Assembly (NCBI RefSeq): GCF_027596085.1
Contig: NC_072462.1
Location: 22,749,112 to 22,813,111 of the forward strand
DNA length: 64,000 bases
Origin: Anoplopoma fimbria
Lineage: Eukaryota; Chordata; Actinopteri; Perciformes; Anoplopomatidae
Direction: 5' to 3'
The position numbers and the translations under genes were made by a program. Under the pieces are notes generated by a model. The model made no database searches and was not told where the DNA came from. It worked only from the letters and a program-made list of their open reading frames with translations. Shown here one piece after another: positions 35,088-48,625 of the stretch (position 1 is its first letter; each line of letters opens with the position of its first letter).

Positions 35088-35345
35088 CAGCAGAGAGGCA
35101 TCCAGGGTGGTACATGCTGCTGTAAACATTGAGGAATCTATTCTGAGCTCCTTTTAAAGATATCTGAGCTCAGACACCCTGCATAGCAACCTCATTTCAG
35201 CCCCTTGTATCTATGGCCTCATTCTGTTGGTCACTTCCCAAAGTTTGTGACAATAATTGAGGGTTGGATCACATGTGGACTGCTAAATTGAGAGCTTCAG
35301 CCTCAGCGTATTGTTCAACACGACAGTCCTGCATCTGCATGGATG
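35088..35345 (-). pseudogene. LINE ORF fragment, proximal part
   Basis: Minus-strand translation contains KLSI, stop, QSTCDPTLNYCHKLWEVT, N, RM-RP, stop, IQGAEMRLLCRVSEL. This fits the segment C-terminal to the reverse transcriptase of a very common fish LINE, whose consensus there is of the form 'KLSIYRS..VPTLTYGHELWV.T.R.R.RIQAAEM.FLRRV.GLSL'. Three in-frame stops show it is dead. It ends at the residues just before those that begin 32512, so both fragments look like one LINE interrupted by ~2.6 kb. Confidence 0.8.
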
Positions 35346-35559
35346 GAGTTGCAGCACCAAACTGCCTGTTGGACTCAAACTCTTATCTTACCCTCACCAA
35401 GGTCTATATCTTGGGCCATCACTTCACTCCCAAACCGCATTTGGTTAATACTCCATTCTCCTTTTTCCCTGCACTCTCTGATCACCTTGCTCATCTGTAT
35501 TCTTTAAATGGCAACTTTCACCTCAGAAGGTGTATTTTCCTACTTCTGTTTAACATTTT
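35346..35559. other. No gene recognised
   Basis: The 105-codon frame at 35264-35581 is antisense to the LINE fragment and is not a gene. Confidence 0.5.
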
Positions 35560-35935
35560 CTTGCCTGAAGTGCAACATTAATCCTTCCCTTAAAACGCGC
35601 AATTTAATTAAAGGCAAAAGCAGCGCACAAAGAATGAGCTGGAACTTGCGTCTTGTTTACCTCTTGGCTATTTGCTTGCCTCAGTTTAAACTTGTACTTT
35701 CCATTAATTGGTTCTTGAAGTGCGGTAATCCCTCAGAGATAGCTTTATAGTGCTCTATATTCAATAGGCGGGTATTAGAGAGCCAGCGGCAGCACCTTGC
35801 CTCCTCCTCTGAGACGGGGAGAAACAGTGGGTGCTTTCTCCAGAGAACAGACCCCCGTATTCATTAGGATGTTCATGGGTGCAGAGGGACGGCTGAGAGC
35901 AGCTCAGCGGCATACAGTGTGCAAAGCAACAGTTT
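35560..35935. promoter_or_regulatory. Candidate conserved noncoding element
   Basis: Non-repetitive, GC-richer, with AACGCGCAATTTAATTAAAG (35595) holding overlapping TAAT/ATTA cores and then AGCCAGCGGCAGCACCTTGC with an E-box-like CACCTTG. No coding frame. The guess rests on composition alone. Confidence 0.25.
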
Positions 35936-37200
35936 AACGAAAAATAATGGCTATACTGGAGCAATTATTAAGACAGTACGAAAACACGGACAGACTTGTA
36001 TAACAGACGTGCATGCACTTGTCTGTCAGTCATGTCTATTTTTTCCTGTCTATACCCATGTTCCCTGGTGCATACAACCCATCCATTTAACCACTTATGC
36101 CAATTGCAGGCTTGAGGTTTTCACCCTGTCCCCACATATACATCATCACCTAAGGCAGCCTGTTCCTATTGCCGTAACCAAAGCATTCTGTCTAACCTCC
36201 ACACCACTCTACAAATTGAGTCAGGCTGCATGGTCTTTTAGTTGCCAGAGAGAAAATGTGGTTTTGACAGAGTTTCCATGGATGCATTCTGCATCTTTTG
36301 GCTGATGCACAGCAGCTGCCCAAAATACAGTGTTTCCAAAACAGAAAATGATCCTGCAGCCAACACTGTCAGTGGCTTTTTACTAGCAATACCTCTGTGT
36401 GTGGACGTCTTTTTTATTTTTTTTCTGGATGGATCTGGATTCAAGGAGATGTCCTCAATTCTCACAAATACACGCACATTAATGCATGTAAGCACACAAA
36501 CACACTCACACACCTACACACACAAAACCATCCCCTCCTACGTGCCCTCCCCGAGTGGAGAGTAGCATTCTGGTTTGAGCTGCAGTGTGAATTAAATTGA
36601 TGTGATGAGTATGGTAAACTGTTCACTAACAGTCATCAGCCGCCTGCAGTGGGGAGAGAAAAAAAGAGTGATGACAGTGATAACTGTGCGTGTGCGTGTG
36701 CAGAGAGAAAGTGAGAGAAAGGAGGATTGCCATCACTCACTGTGTCAGTGGGGGAATTAAAAAGCAGAAAAGTGGAGGAAGAAGATATCAGGTGACAGAA
36801 AAAGAAAAGAGGTAAAGCGAATTGCTCGTTCAAAACAGAAGGAAAAGTTTTCCATTTTCTCGCAAAGGTCAATTCAACAAACTAAACACATACACATTCA
36901 AAAGCAGTTGTTACCAGTTTCTATTTATGGAAGTTCTGATATAAGGCATAGATGGACACGGTAGAATCAAAGCGTGACACATTTCCACCAAGGGGAAATT
37001 GCTCAATGTAGCTTTCTAAAAAGATATATATAATGAATGACAAAGATGACTTTTAAAAAAGCATGTTTTACCGTATGTTGTGCATTGTTTTCATCTAGCT
37101 TAAATTATTCTTTTTCATTGCACACTTTTCTTTGTGTGTAAAACTCCACCAGCTATTCATCAACAGAATAGCTTGAAATTGGACGAAGGGAAATGTATGC
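35936..37200. other. No gene recognised
   Basis: The 128-codon frame at 35919-36305 and its neighbours overlap one another and a CA-rich run near 36470-36525 (ACACACAAACACACTCACAC). No domain. Confidence 0.5.
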
Positions 37201-37254
37201 CATTGCTCGCATGCTCAAGAGGATGTAAGTCCATGCTCGTAAACATAGCAACAA

Positions 37255-37335
37255 ATAGAATGGTCACTAGAGATAGAAAAAGTCAAGGGATCATTAAGAT
37301 TCATCTTCTGGGGACTATGCTATCCTGAATTTCCA
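37255..37335 (+). repeat. Teleost 'GGCAATCCATCC' repeat, fragment
   Basis: AGAAAAAGTCAAGGGATCAT, TAAGATTCATCTTCTGGGGA matches an internal block of the family seen at 13086 and 40255. About 80 bp. Confidence 0.6.
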
Positions 37336-37544
37336 GATAATCCAAATTTGGCATCACTCTGAACCAATTCTGACCATTCTATATCTTTACCAGTAGCATG
37401 TATAAATCTTTACTTGTTAACATTTCTTCTCCAAATACTCTTCACTTTCTACTACAGCAAGATTTTGCTTGCAGCATCAATCCATCAAGGGAATGGGGAA
37501 GACGGCACAAGAATCAGTTTTAAGAAATCTGCTTATTTAAAGAA
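37336..37544. other. No gene recognised
   Basis: Short spacer between two repeats. Confidence 0.5.
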
Positions 37545-38155
37545 AAAAAAATTGCAATTTGTCCCAACTGCAAGTCTAAAATAAGCCGTGGAGGAGCATA
37601 AAACATTTGGAAAAACTAACGTAATCAGACTCTTTTTATATTGTCATTCATTCCCATATGGCTGCGAGTAATCACAGGCTGGTCTGTCGACAACTCAGGG
37701 TCTCTCCTCAGCACAGTCCTGCTTAGAACAGAGCTACCAGCTAAAGTTGTTGGATGTTGCATTGACTTACATCATGATGCATTTAAGCTCTATTCAGTAA
37801 AAATGATCATTGGGTAAAAGGTAAATTATAAAAATATTGTGACCTGTTCAAATGTAACTCTCATTTTTCGGCAATAAACTTGAATAAATAAAATTGTTTA
37901 CAGGAGGTTTTTCACAGCAGTAAAAAAAATAGATGAAACTATGACCTGATCAACTTCCTAACACTAGCTCTAAGCAGCTTACATAATACATAATTACATA
38001 CATACATTGCATACATAATTAAAAATACTAATGCAACATTTTTTTTTCAAATCACAGTATGTATTTAAATAATGAACAATTGAATTGTGTGTATTTATGC
38101 AAATGACCACTATTGATGACTATAAAAAGTAAACGTATGACATTTACAATCAGTA
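37545..38155 (+). repeat. Three-copy interspersed repeat family, copy C
   Basis: AACTGCAAGTCTAAAATAAG, CCGTGGAGGA (37566), GTAATCAGACTCTTTTTATA, CACAGTCCTGCTTAGAACAG (37711), TCAGTAAAAATGATCATTGG, AATAAATAAAATTGTTTACA, GCTCTAAGCAGCTTACATAA, ATGCAAATGACCACTATTGA follow the order of copies A and B. It has extra ATACATACAT at about 37990-38015. The 3' end is less clear than in A and B. Confidence 0.8.
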
Positions 38156-38334
38156 ACAAGTATTTGCTAGTGCAATATTAATGTTAAAGAAGGGTTCAGA
38201 TGTACAGTCTTTAGATAACAGGGTTAATTGACATCAGCATTTTATGTTAAAAATCACTGTCTGATATATATTTACAATGCAAACATTCTACACAGCATCT
38301 AAATGTTTGATATTTCATGGCAACATTCAGATTG

Positions 38335-39044
<710 letters not shown>

Positions 39045-39285
39045 ATAATAATAATATGAATAATGTGAATAATACATTTTATTTGTATAGCGCTTTAAAA
39101 GGTACTCAAAGGCACTTTACATGATAAAGACAGAAACAATAAAATAAATAAATATGTAAACAAGGAAAAAATATGATATTATAACAGAAATAAACAAAAC
39201 ATCAAGAAAAAAGACATGCATAACCAGCATTACAGGTTGAAAGCAGTTTTAAATAGATGCGTTTTAAGTGCAGATATACACATTT
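39045..39285 (+). repeat. Teleost 'TTTTATTTGTATAGCGC' repeat
   Basis: AATACATTTTATTTGTATAG, CGCTTTAAAAGG, ACTCAAAGGCACTTTACATG, then A-rich text and AGCAGTTTTAAATAGATGCG, TTTTAAGTG. This is the start of the same repeat superfamily as 34280-35087 and 63150-63370. Confidence 0.7.
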
Positions 39286-40254
39286 CTGTCGCTCACTCAG
39301 CCAGTAAATATTTAATTTATCCCTCAGAGGAACCTAAAAAACAAGTGTGAAAAGCAGAAATCAGGATATGAACATAAGGACCGATGAAATCTAACACTCA
39401 CATATGCAATATCTTATTTTATACCTCAACTTTGATGCGTTAATTACATTTTCTTTTCTGAAAACCCAAGATTATTTTGATTACTGATTACATCTCGACC
39501 ACTTTGGAGCCCTCCTCCCACCTGTTTAATTTTTCTTTGCTGACCAATGAGAGTATACGTTGGAGACAGAACAAGGAGCAAAATTTCAAAGTTAGTTTTT
39601 AAGCTCTTTTAATTATAAAGTTGTCTAATTAATTATAAGGAGGAACTGAGAATTTGGGGGCTGACTGTGAGTTAGTGTTCAAAAGATAGTGGAAGCTACC
39701 AAATCCATTCTGTTCACCAAGAAAAAAAACATCAAAGAGAATGAACTGAAAGAACTACGCTGTTTTACATCAAACATCATACAGTTGTAGGCTATCGGTC
39801 ATTTTACTTTAATGCTTCTTGGGTTTACAGAGTGGCGGAACATCCAATTGAGCCGCGCAACACATTGATAAGATATTGAGAGAGAATCTCTCAAAGAAAA
39901 ATATAACTCAACAAAGGGAGAAACACAGAGAAGAAGAAAAAAAGATGTTAATTCTCTATTGCTCCATTCAAGATGAAGGAGAACATTAATTCTGCATAGA
40001 CTAGTGCCATTAGTGAAATCAATCTTACTGAAGGAGAATATTCCAAGGGGTATGGGTCAGTTCTGTTATACAGTATAGAATAAAATGGTGACGCAGATTT
40101 GTCTTGAAACAATGACCAATTATTTCCTGTAGAAAACTGCAGCAGAGTACTAAAAATAACTTGTACTGCACCTAACAAGCCAATGTTGTAATGTCAGTTG
40201 GATTAAAGAATAGCTCTAAGAGTCTACAGCCATCCAAATGGATGTGTGAAGCTG
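39286..40254. other. No gene recognised
   Basis: AT-rich. The 76-codon minus frame at 39948-40178 has no domain. Confidence 0.5.
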
Positions 40255-40650
40255 TACTTAGGCACAGCCGTGCTAACATGCTGATGTTAGGCAGGTATGG
40301 TGTTAATCTGTCATAGTTAAGCGTTTGAGCATGCTAACATTTTCTAATTAGCAATAAAACAGTGGTAATACAGCTGAGACTGATGGATATGTCATTAGTT
40401 CTCAGGTGAGTATTGGACAAATCAAAACTTCAAGGATCAGAAATAAAGCTATTACAGTTCATCCTGAAGGGAACTTGAATGTGTGAACTAAATGTATGGC
40501 AATCCATCCAATAGCTGCTGGATTTCCAAAGTCTGAAGGGTTCATCTCACTGGGGACCATGAATGTCTCTACAAAAGTTTGTGGCAATTCATCCAATAGT
40601 TGAGTCAGTGGAGCAAAGTGGTGAAACGACAAACCAATAAACACATCGTT
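40255..40650 (+). repeat. Teleost 'GGCAATCCATCCAA' repeat, long copy
   Basis: Ordered text: GTGCTAACATGCTGATGTTA, GAGCATGCTAACATTTTCTA, ATTAGCAATAAA, GAGACTGATGGATATGTCAT, TATTGGACAAATCAAAAC, GTTCATCCTGAAGGGAACTT, TATGGCAATCCATCCAATAG, and CAAAGTGGTGAAACGACAAACC. I recognise it as one of the commonest percomorph repeats; it is the most complete copy here. Confidence 0.8.
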
Positions 40651-41094
40651 TGTTGGCGGTTGTGCTCGTTCTGTGTTGGGTCACGTCTTTGAGATGAGCG
40701 CTATTTGATTGAGACATTAGCTAGAGTCTAAATAGCTAATGTGTGCTCCAGTTCACAATCTGCTGCACAGTTTGTGATCACAAATGGTGATGCAGATGGT
40801 GACCGGTACTGCTTGGTGCAAAACACAGTTAAAAATGAAATGCTCCATATGCGTTCTCAGTCTGCAGAAATGGACAGAAAAACAACAGCTTTGGTCACAT
40901 GATAATGGATGGTCGTATGGTTATGAGTAATGACTTTAGAAAAAGGGGTCTCAGTCATTGACCAGAAGTCAGCTGACAGGTAAAGAAAGATCAAAAAGGC
41001 CTTTTTACATCTTACAAAGACAAAGACCATCCATCTCTGAACAGAAATTGAGGTTTTCATCCTCCAATATATACAAACTATAAGACTAGAGTTC
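40651..41094. other. No gene recognised
   Basis: Contains TTGTGATCACAA, a 12-bp palindrome, at 40771. No coding signal. Confidence 0.5.
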
Positions 41095-41240
41095 ACAGTA
41101 AGGTAGGTTTGGGAAACGAAAACCACTTAGTTAGGTTTAGAGAAAAGACAGAGTTTAACGTTACTTTGACTAACGACTCACGTGACTAGCCAGTGACAAA
41201 CGAGACGCTAACTTATGGCTCGCGTCACCAACGTCTTGAG
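41095..41240 (+). repeat. Teleost 'ACCACTTAGTTAGGTTTAG' repeat fragment
   Basis: GGTAGGTTTGGGAAACGAAA, ACCACTTAGTTAGGTTTAGA followed by ACGTTACTTTGACTAACGAC is a recurrent fish repeat. It is possibly part of the same family as 4096-4380 and 33330-33420. Confidence 0.6.
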
Positions 41241-43177
41241 TCACTAGCTACATGTGTGCCAAACTTTAACTTTTAGTTTAGTTAGACAACTGCTGTTTGT
41301 TTGGGCCAACAAATGGTGCAGTAAACACATTCCCTACCCATCATACAAACTATATCCATATTAAGAGTTTTGGTTAATATTTAACTTTGTCTATGTTCAT
41401 CATTATTTCTGGAGAGAATGTGAGGTCAAGTGTATGCTGCACAGAAAACCATGATAATGTATTCCACAACTTCTTCCACTGTCAACCTTCCTCACACCCT
41501 GCCTGTTCTTCTCATTTCTTATTACCTTGAGACATAACTGCAGAAGGATGTGAAGTGCATAAAGGACAAGGAGGCACAGGTAGCGAGTAAACGCTGATCC
41601 GGCAAGCAAAGGAGATCCTGAGGGAAAAGCAGAGTAGGCATACACAAACACAACACACAGAAACGCTGCACATGCACAAACAGCACTCAGACATTTTTTG
41701 TTTTCAGACCTTGCTAACTGTTGCACTTTTAATACTATTTCAGTTTTGAGAGTTCAAAAAAGTTCAAAACATGCCTATAAAACCAATTTATTGGATTTCC
41801 TTGTGACATAAATAATAATGGACTTTTTTAACTCAGTTTCCTTTGAAAAAGCCCCATCAAAGTCAAAAAAGCACTTTAAATGTAATTCGAGGAGGCATGT
41901 TTGGCTTCTTCAGTGACAGAAATGTTCCTGATGAACATGGTGTAACATAATATTGGGTAGAGAACAAGAGGTAGCTCTGTCAAAATGCATTCTTATTCAA
42001 GCTGGCAAGTCACAAAGAACGCTGGAGGCAGATAAAAGAGTTTAAAGACAAAGAATAAAATGTGGGCCTAACAACAAAGATAGCAAGGCCACAGTGTAGC
42101 CACTGATTTCATAACCATTATTTAAAGTTTGCAGTGCATTCAAGGTGAAGCATTATTTTAATGCCATTCCGCATTACAAACTAAATAAACAAAAACCTGT
42201 CAATGTGGTGATCACAGACTCGTTCATTCCCCTTAACTGGTTTTCAATGAAGTGTGAAAGCAATTCTTAGACGAAGGCTTGGTCAGTAAACAAATGCTAA
42301 GTTGATTTTTTTGCCCCTGCATCTACAAAACGCTCTTTCATTTAATGTACAAGTGCATGCGCTTTATTGCCACTAGTCATCAGTAAAGGTTATGTTGAAA
42401 GCAGCAGTGTGCAAAGTATTGTCTCCCATAAGAAGAGACATAAACCACCTTCTGTCTACCAACAGTAGGAGAGCTGGCCTTTTCGTCTGTGCAGCTGTTC
42501 AAAAGACTGTTTGGACTTTGAAAGTGAATTTCTTATCAGTCCAAATCCCATGGGACCTGTCTCAAAGTTGAACATCAGGGCATCCTTTATTGCTTCACAA
42601 AACCAAGCAATGGCAAACCTACATGACCAAAATCATATCACACTAAACCCCCTCCATGGTGACCATCTGTTGCCGAGGCGATAAGGGCACTGAGTGGGGT
42701 GAACTACATGCAGATCTTTCCTATTGGTTGACTCTGCGACTTGGCCAGTCAAAGTTCACCAAAGTTGAACTCCAGATGTGAAGATGCGAATTTGCTTTGC
42801 CACCCAAAGCAAATGTTTTATTATTTGCCCCTTCGTTTGCATAGAATGGAAGTTCTGGAAGAATGGAAGAATTTTAACTGGTTATGAAACAGTCTCGATG
42901 TAATACTGATGCCTCTATATGAACCTCAAAAGTAAACGAGACCATCACTAAGAAGATTTGCTATAACAAAGTTATTATGACTGAGCTGGGAAAATGACAA
43001 ATAATATAGGTATACAACTAAAATATGCAAAATGTGGAGGTAATACAATAATCAGAACCATATACTGAATAATTGTGGGATTATGTTAACATATGCTGCA
43101 GACAATTTGACAGATTAAGTAGACTGTGAAAATGGGTATAAGACGTGTTCTCTCAAGAAGAACAAACTATGTATGAC
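41241..43177. other. No gene recognised
   Basis: A 107-codon minus frame at 41403-41726 overlaps a 60-codon frame; neither has a domain. 42600-42800 is slightly GC-richer and unique. Confidence 0.5.
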
Positions 43178-43349
43178 TCAGCAGAAGAGCATCACAAAAG
43201 ACACAAAAACTGTTACTGCAGCCGGGGCTGGGGAGGATTGCAGGAGTAAAAGTGCATTTGGTATAAATACATAAACAGGCTTATCACTGCTTGTCATTAA
43301 GGCCCAGTGGGGAAGCTGTCCATTGATAAAACTCTGTGTCACAGCGAGT

Positions 43350-43460
43350 CCGGGAGAAGATCTCCTATTCATCTCATATTCTGCGGGGCTATGGTGAGGG
43401 GGGATATGGGGACAATCTGCTGCTTCAATCACCGTGGGGAACCCAGCGATGAAACTTTGC
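43350..43460 (-). pseudogene. Possible Harbinger-type transposase relic
   Basis: Within a 148-codon minus frame (43624-43178) the stretch IAGFPTVIEAADCPHI, then ~9 residues, AEYEMNRRS resembles the nuclease core of HARBI1/PIF transposases, where 'AGFP.VIGAIDCTHI' is followed at ~15 residues by '(Y)VNRK'. The motif aspartate is present; a glycine is replaced by Glu and the following segment is two residues short. The rest of the frame does not match. A chance similarity in a conserved noncoding block is a real alternative, because the flanking DNA is GC-richer and free of other repeats. Confidence 0.35.
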
Positions 43461-43624
43461 CACATTAATATGCAACAGTAAATGTCATCCATGATTGATA
43501 ACAGCAGTTGGGCGACCTGAGAATCCTGAAACATTTCTGATATTGCATCCATGATACTATCAATCTTGAAGTAAAGCAATTGAGCTTGGAGCTCCACTGG
43601 CCTGCAAATAGATCTCTTCACCAT

Positions 43625-44652
<1,028 letters not shown>

Positions 44653-45759
44653 TATATAGTTTTGTGTTGAGATAAGTGGATACAGAATATATTATTATGT
44701 ATAAAATCATTTTATCCAACTTTAGGAGAAACATTGGTACTTTTTCTGATGGTTGTTGAAGTAGGCTACTACAGACAGTAAAAATAGTTTCCTACATGTA
44801 GACTCAAATACATTCTGTTTAATTTAGGAAGATTTTTAAGACGATCCCAGAGTGGAAATATATGAGGTGTGGCAAGGAAGGTTATTAATGAAAATTGTCA
44901 CAGCTGAGTTCCCACACTTTCTTTTTGCAGAACCATTCTGACAAGCATGTCGCCTTAGTTCATGAACAAGGCTGCTCCTTTTTACAATAAAGTTGCCTTA
45001 ATTGCACCCGTCAGTTGAAAACTGAAATGTAAAAACAGCAGAAGAAGCAAATAATGAACTTCTTGGGATGTCGTGCAGAAATGTCATCTGATATCCCTTA
45101 AAACACTCTTTTATTTAAATAATGCTTTGAAGTGTGGAAACAATGTCTTCATTGTTTTCACGCAGTAATAGTTTATAGTAAGAGTTGTCTATAAATAATG
45201 AAAGGAGAATGAATGACAATTTACATCAACAATGTCAATCAGACTCAGTGTTTTTATAGTACTTTAGGTGTTGTATTTAATTGTTAGAAACATAAGACTT
45301 TAAGCACCACAAAGCATGGATAATCAGAATTAGAGGCAGCAAAAGCCCACAGAGTATCTCTGATTTGAAAAAGGGATTTAAATATCTAATTTTGTAAAAC
45401 AGCTATAGGCTGTTATTCAGATTGTGTAATATGCTAAACGGGAGATGACAATCTCCAGACGATCCAAACTTAACAGTACAAATCCTCTTGTGTGCTCATG
45501 TCAGACACACTTGGGTCCTGCAAGGAGAGACAGACAGGACATGTAAGCTTATCTTACAAACACGGAGCAAGGCAGCCTTTATTTTGAGATAAGATTTTAA
45601 GAGACTGGGTGCGATGATGTTTTTTACAATTTGTTATAAGAATTCAGATCATATGTATCACCCACCAGAAAATAAGAAAGCACAGTATCTTCACTTATAA
45701 TGTCAAACTCGAATTATTTCCTGTGAGAAATGTTATACAATATAATGCTTGGCTTGATG
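44653..45759. other. No gene recognised
   Basis: AT-rich unique sequence. Confidence 0.5.
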
Positions 45760-46190
45760 ATGGCTGTTCACCGACAGCATTCGATCAAGACATATAATTA
45801 GTGCAGGAGGTTAGTGCGCTCCTGAGATCATGCGGTATAAATTATTTTCATTATAACATGACAAAAAGACTAACATAATCGATGTAAAACTACATTGTGG
45901 GACTCGGTAGCAGCTTAAATGCTGCCAGAGAGTCTAAACAGCAACACTGGTGAAAAAGCCAGGCTGCCGTGGGCACAAATAATCCTAAGTGGTCTGGTAA
46001 AAACATCAGCCATATATCCCGAGATAGAGCGGTGGAAGCTGCTCAACTAAAACATTGAATTAGATGGCAGGCCACTAGTCATCTGATGTGTTCAGATCCG
46101 AGGGCAATCATTTGAATACCATCAGCAATGTCTCCGTCTTAACCTGCTAGGAGTGCGAGGGATCAGAAACGACATTCAGTGTTTACGTAC
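45760..46190. promoter_or_regulatory. Candidate conserved noncoding element
   Basis: Non-repetitive text with mixed composition, several CpG sites and motifs such as GACTAACATAATCGATGTAA and GCAGCTTAAATGCTGC (5-bp arms, inverted). It lacks a reading frame. Identification is by composition only. Confidence 0.25.
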
Positions 46191-47859
46191 AGCAAGCAAT
46201 CATATCAAATCAGAGCATCATTACTGGCACTGATGACAGTTTAATAAAGAACTCAAGAAACTTTGACCGCATATGGTAATTACTTGTTGAGTATTTATGA
46301 AATGAATGTGACCCTTTATGCCAGTATCATGCATAAAATGATGTTGAAATTCAAATGACTGATTAGTATGGTATGAGAAATATCTGTTATTAATAAAGAA
46401 GATATTATCTCCAAACTGATTTATCTGTCGTGTTAAAACAATTGCAACTACTAATCCAATGGAGCCATCTCTAATAGAATGTGAGAAACCTAAGGTAACA
46501 CTAAAACAAAAAGTTTTTAGAATTTTAAAAAATGGGGCGTGGGTTATAAACATGAAAAAAATATATATTTGATATATAACCCTGCTACTGAGCACCAATC
46601 TGATACAAGTAATCTATTTCCTTTTTAAACTCAAAGCTCCTGATAAATTAGCCTGAAAATTGTATTTCCTCCGAACAATAACTACTCAAGACTAAAGGGC
46701 TATACACACCGGGGCGTGACGAATAAACAACACGAAAATGTTAAATATTCGCTTGCAATTGTTTCTCATCAAAGCTATTCATACCAGGAGCAATGCAAAT
46801 TTGCAACAGTTGCAACACGTTTTCAATAAAAGGTTTGAATAGATTCAAAAAGTAAAAAGTTGAAGCATTGAAACTGTGGGATTGAGCTTTACAGAGGTTT
46901 GATAAGATGCATAATTCAGACCACAATGAATTACTTCTATGACTGAGTTTAACTCTATCATAATGATGGACAAATTTGATATAAATTTCATCATGAATTC
47001 ACAGACATCATCACACCTATTCATTCTTTGATTTGCCAAGGCAAATGTCAAACTTGTCTAATAGTTACATAGTACCTGGCAATATAGTGTAATAGTGTTA
47101 ATATGCTAATGTTGCGATTTCTCAAGGGTTTATTCTCAAATACACCTTTCATGTTTTTAAGGTTCATAAACTCTAAAAAGGAATAAAGGATTTACAAATA
47201 TTTCCAGTATATTTGATGATATGCCCTGACTAACTCCAGAAATCTTTTTTCATCATAAAGAGCAATTCCATGTCCAAATCTCTGCATGATGCATCACAAT
47301 TGCTGCCATAAGCTGTTGAAGAAAACCTCTGTGAAATCCTTAAGAGAATAAGTTAAATAAGTTACGGTCCATTAGTTTGGCCACAAAGTCGATGCCTGGG
47401 GCCGCGTTTCAGTTGTGGTGAAAATATTAGTCAGTTTGAGACAAATCACCACATGTACCCTACGTGTATATGCGTCCATTCGCTGGCAGGCGTAAAAGCA
47501 AAACATAAACCAATATAGCAGGTCTATGAATAAATTATTGTATTCCATGAAATTGCCATGTGTCTGATCTGCCTCACTGCAGGGCTTTCATCCTCTCAGA
47601 AATAGAAATAAATGAACTGAATGTTAAGTGTCTCTCAAAAGTGTTTATAGAAATGAGTTCATCCAGATTAACAACAGAGATTATCACAGACGTGTTCTCT
47701 CCGCACAGTGTTTGCATGTATGATCTAGGAAGAACAATACTGAATAAATCCTCAAATTTGCGATGTAGGTTGAGGTGTGCTTTGAGGAAAATGAACAAGG
47801 AGCACCAGCTGAATAATGTGAATGTATAGCTGCGGCTCTGGTTCAGCTACAAACTGAGC
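46191..47859. other. No gene recognised; one possible element end
   Basis: GGGCTATACACACCGGGGCG (46698) looks like the 'CACACCG' terminus of some fish MITEs, but no partner was found. The 125-codon minus frame (46221-46598) has no domain. Confidence 0.45.
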
Positions 47860-48625
47860 CTCACCTCTCCGTGAGACTGTTTGGTGTGCAGATTTGAGTT
47901 TGCCTTGGAGCTCTGGCAAACAAGCGTGAAGACTTCTCAGGCAAGGGTTCCCCTCTCAGGCAATGTCAAGAGGGGGGAAATCAATGGCTGCTTATCTTGT
48001 CGGCTGTCACACGACTGGAACAGCGGTTAGCAGAGTGCTTTTCCACACAGACAATGATACATGGGCGGGCTGGGAGTTTTAAGCTTCAGAGTGTCTGGTC
48101 AACAGACTCAACTTACCCCTGCAATATGTGAAGCCATTAATGGTTTATACTCATGAGCCGGAGGAATCGCTGTCTTTCCTGCTCGTTCTACCAGTCAGGA
48201 GACAGCATCGCTGTCAGGAATGAATCACATTGAGCGACGGCGAGAGAAAGGCAGTCCAGGTTCGGGTGACAGTTGAAGTCTTGTGGGCACAGTGTTAACT
48301 GGAATGTATGCCCCCGGGTTGGGGTTCACAACTTGACAATTAACTGCCGTCTCGCTGTCGCACCATCCGCCAGCCGCTCGCATACAAAACAAAAACGGGG
48401 ATATTTAGAATAATGAGCATCATTTTATGCAAGCTGCCTATCCTCTGGTTATAATCAGAAACCCTCCCGTGCCTCCTCCCACACAGAGTGTGACATTAGC
48501 GCGGCATCAACTCACACAGTTCTTCAGACCTGACAAACAGCTAGCATCAGGGGCGTCTGGTAAACATCTGTCCAAGCTAGAGAATTTATATTTATGCAAT
48601 TGTTTAGCCCCTAATTCGTGTGTTT
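47860..48625. promoter_or_regulatory. Candidate conserved noncoding region
   Basis: The longest GC-richer, repeat-free block in the window. It includes AGCCATTAATGGTTTATACT (nested ATTA/TAAT cores), GACAATTAACTGCCGTCTCG, and CAGCCGCTCGCATACAAAAC. The 119-codon frame (48427-48786) at its right end has no domain and a low-complexity FFFFLF run. It could be an enhancer or an untranslated exon; neither can be shown here. Confidence 0.35.

Noticed and set aside
35264..35581. 105-codon plus-strand frame
   Set aside because: Antisense to a LINE fragment.
36238..36600. Overlapping frames of 67-107 codons on both strands
   Set aside because: Mutually overlapping, with a CA-rich stretch and no domain.
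40459..40644. 61-codon minus-strand frame
   Set aside because: Lies inside a dispersed fish repeat.
46698..46720. Possible MITE end (CACACCGGGGCG)
   Set aside because: No inverted partner found within 2 kb.
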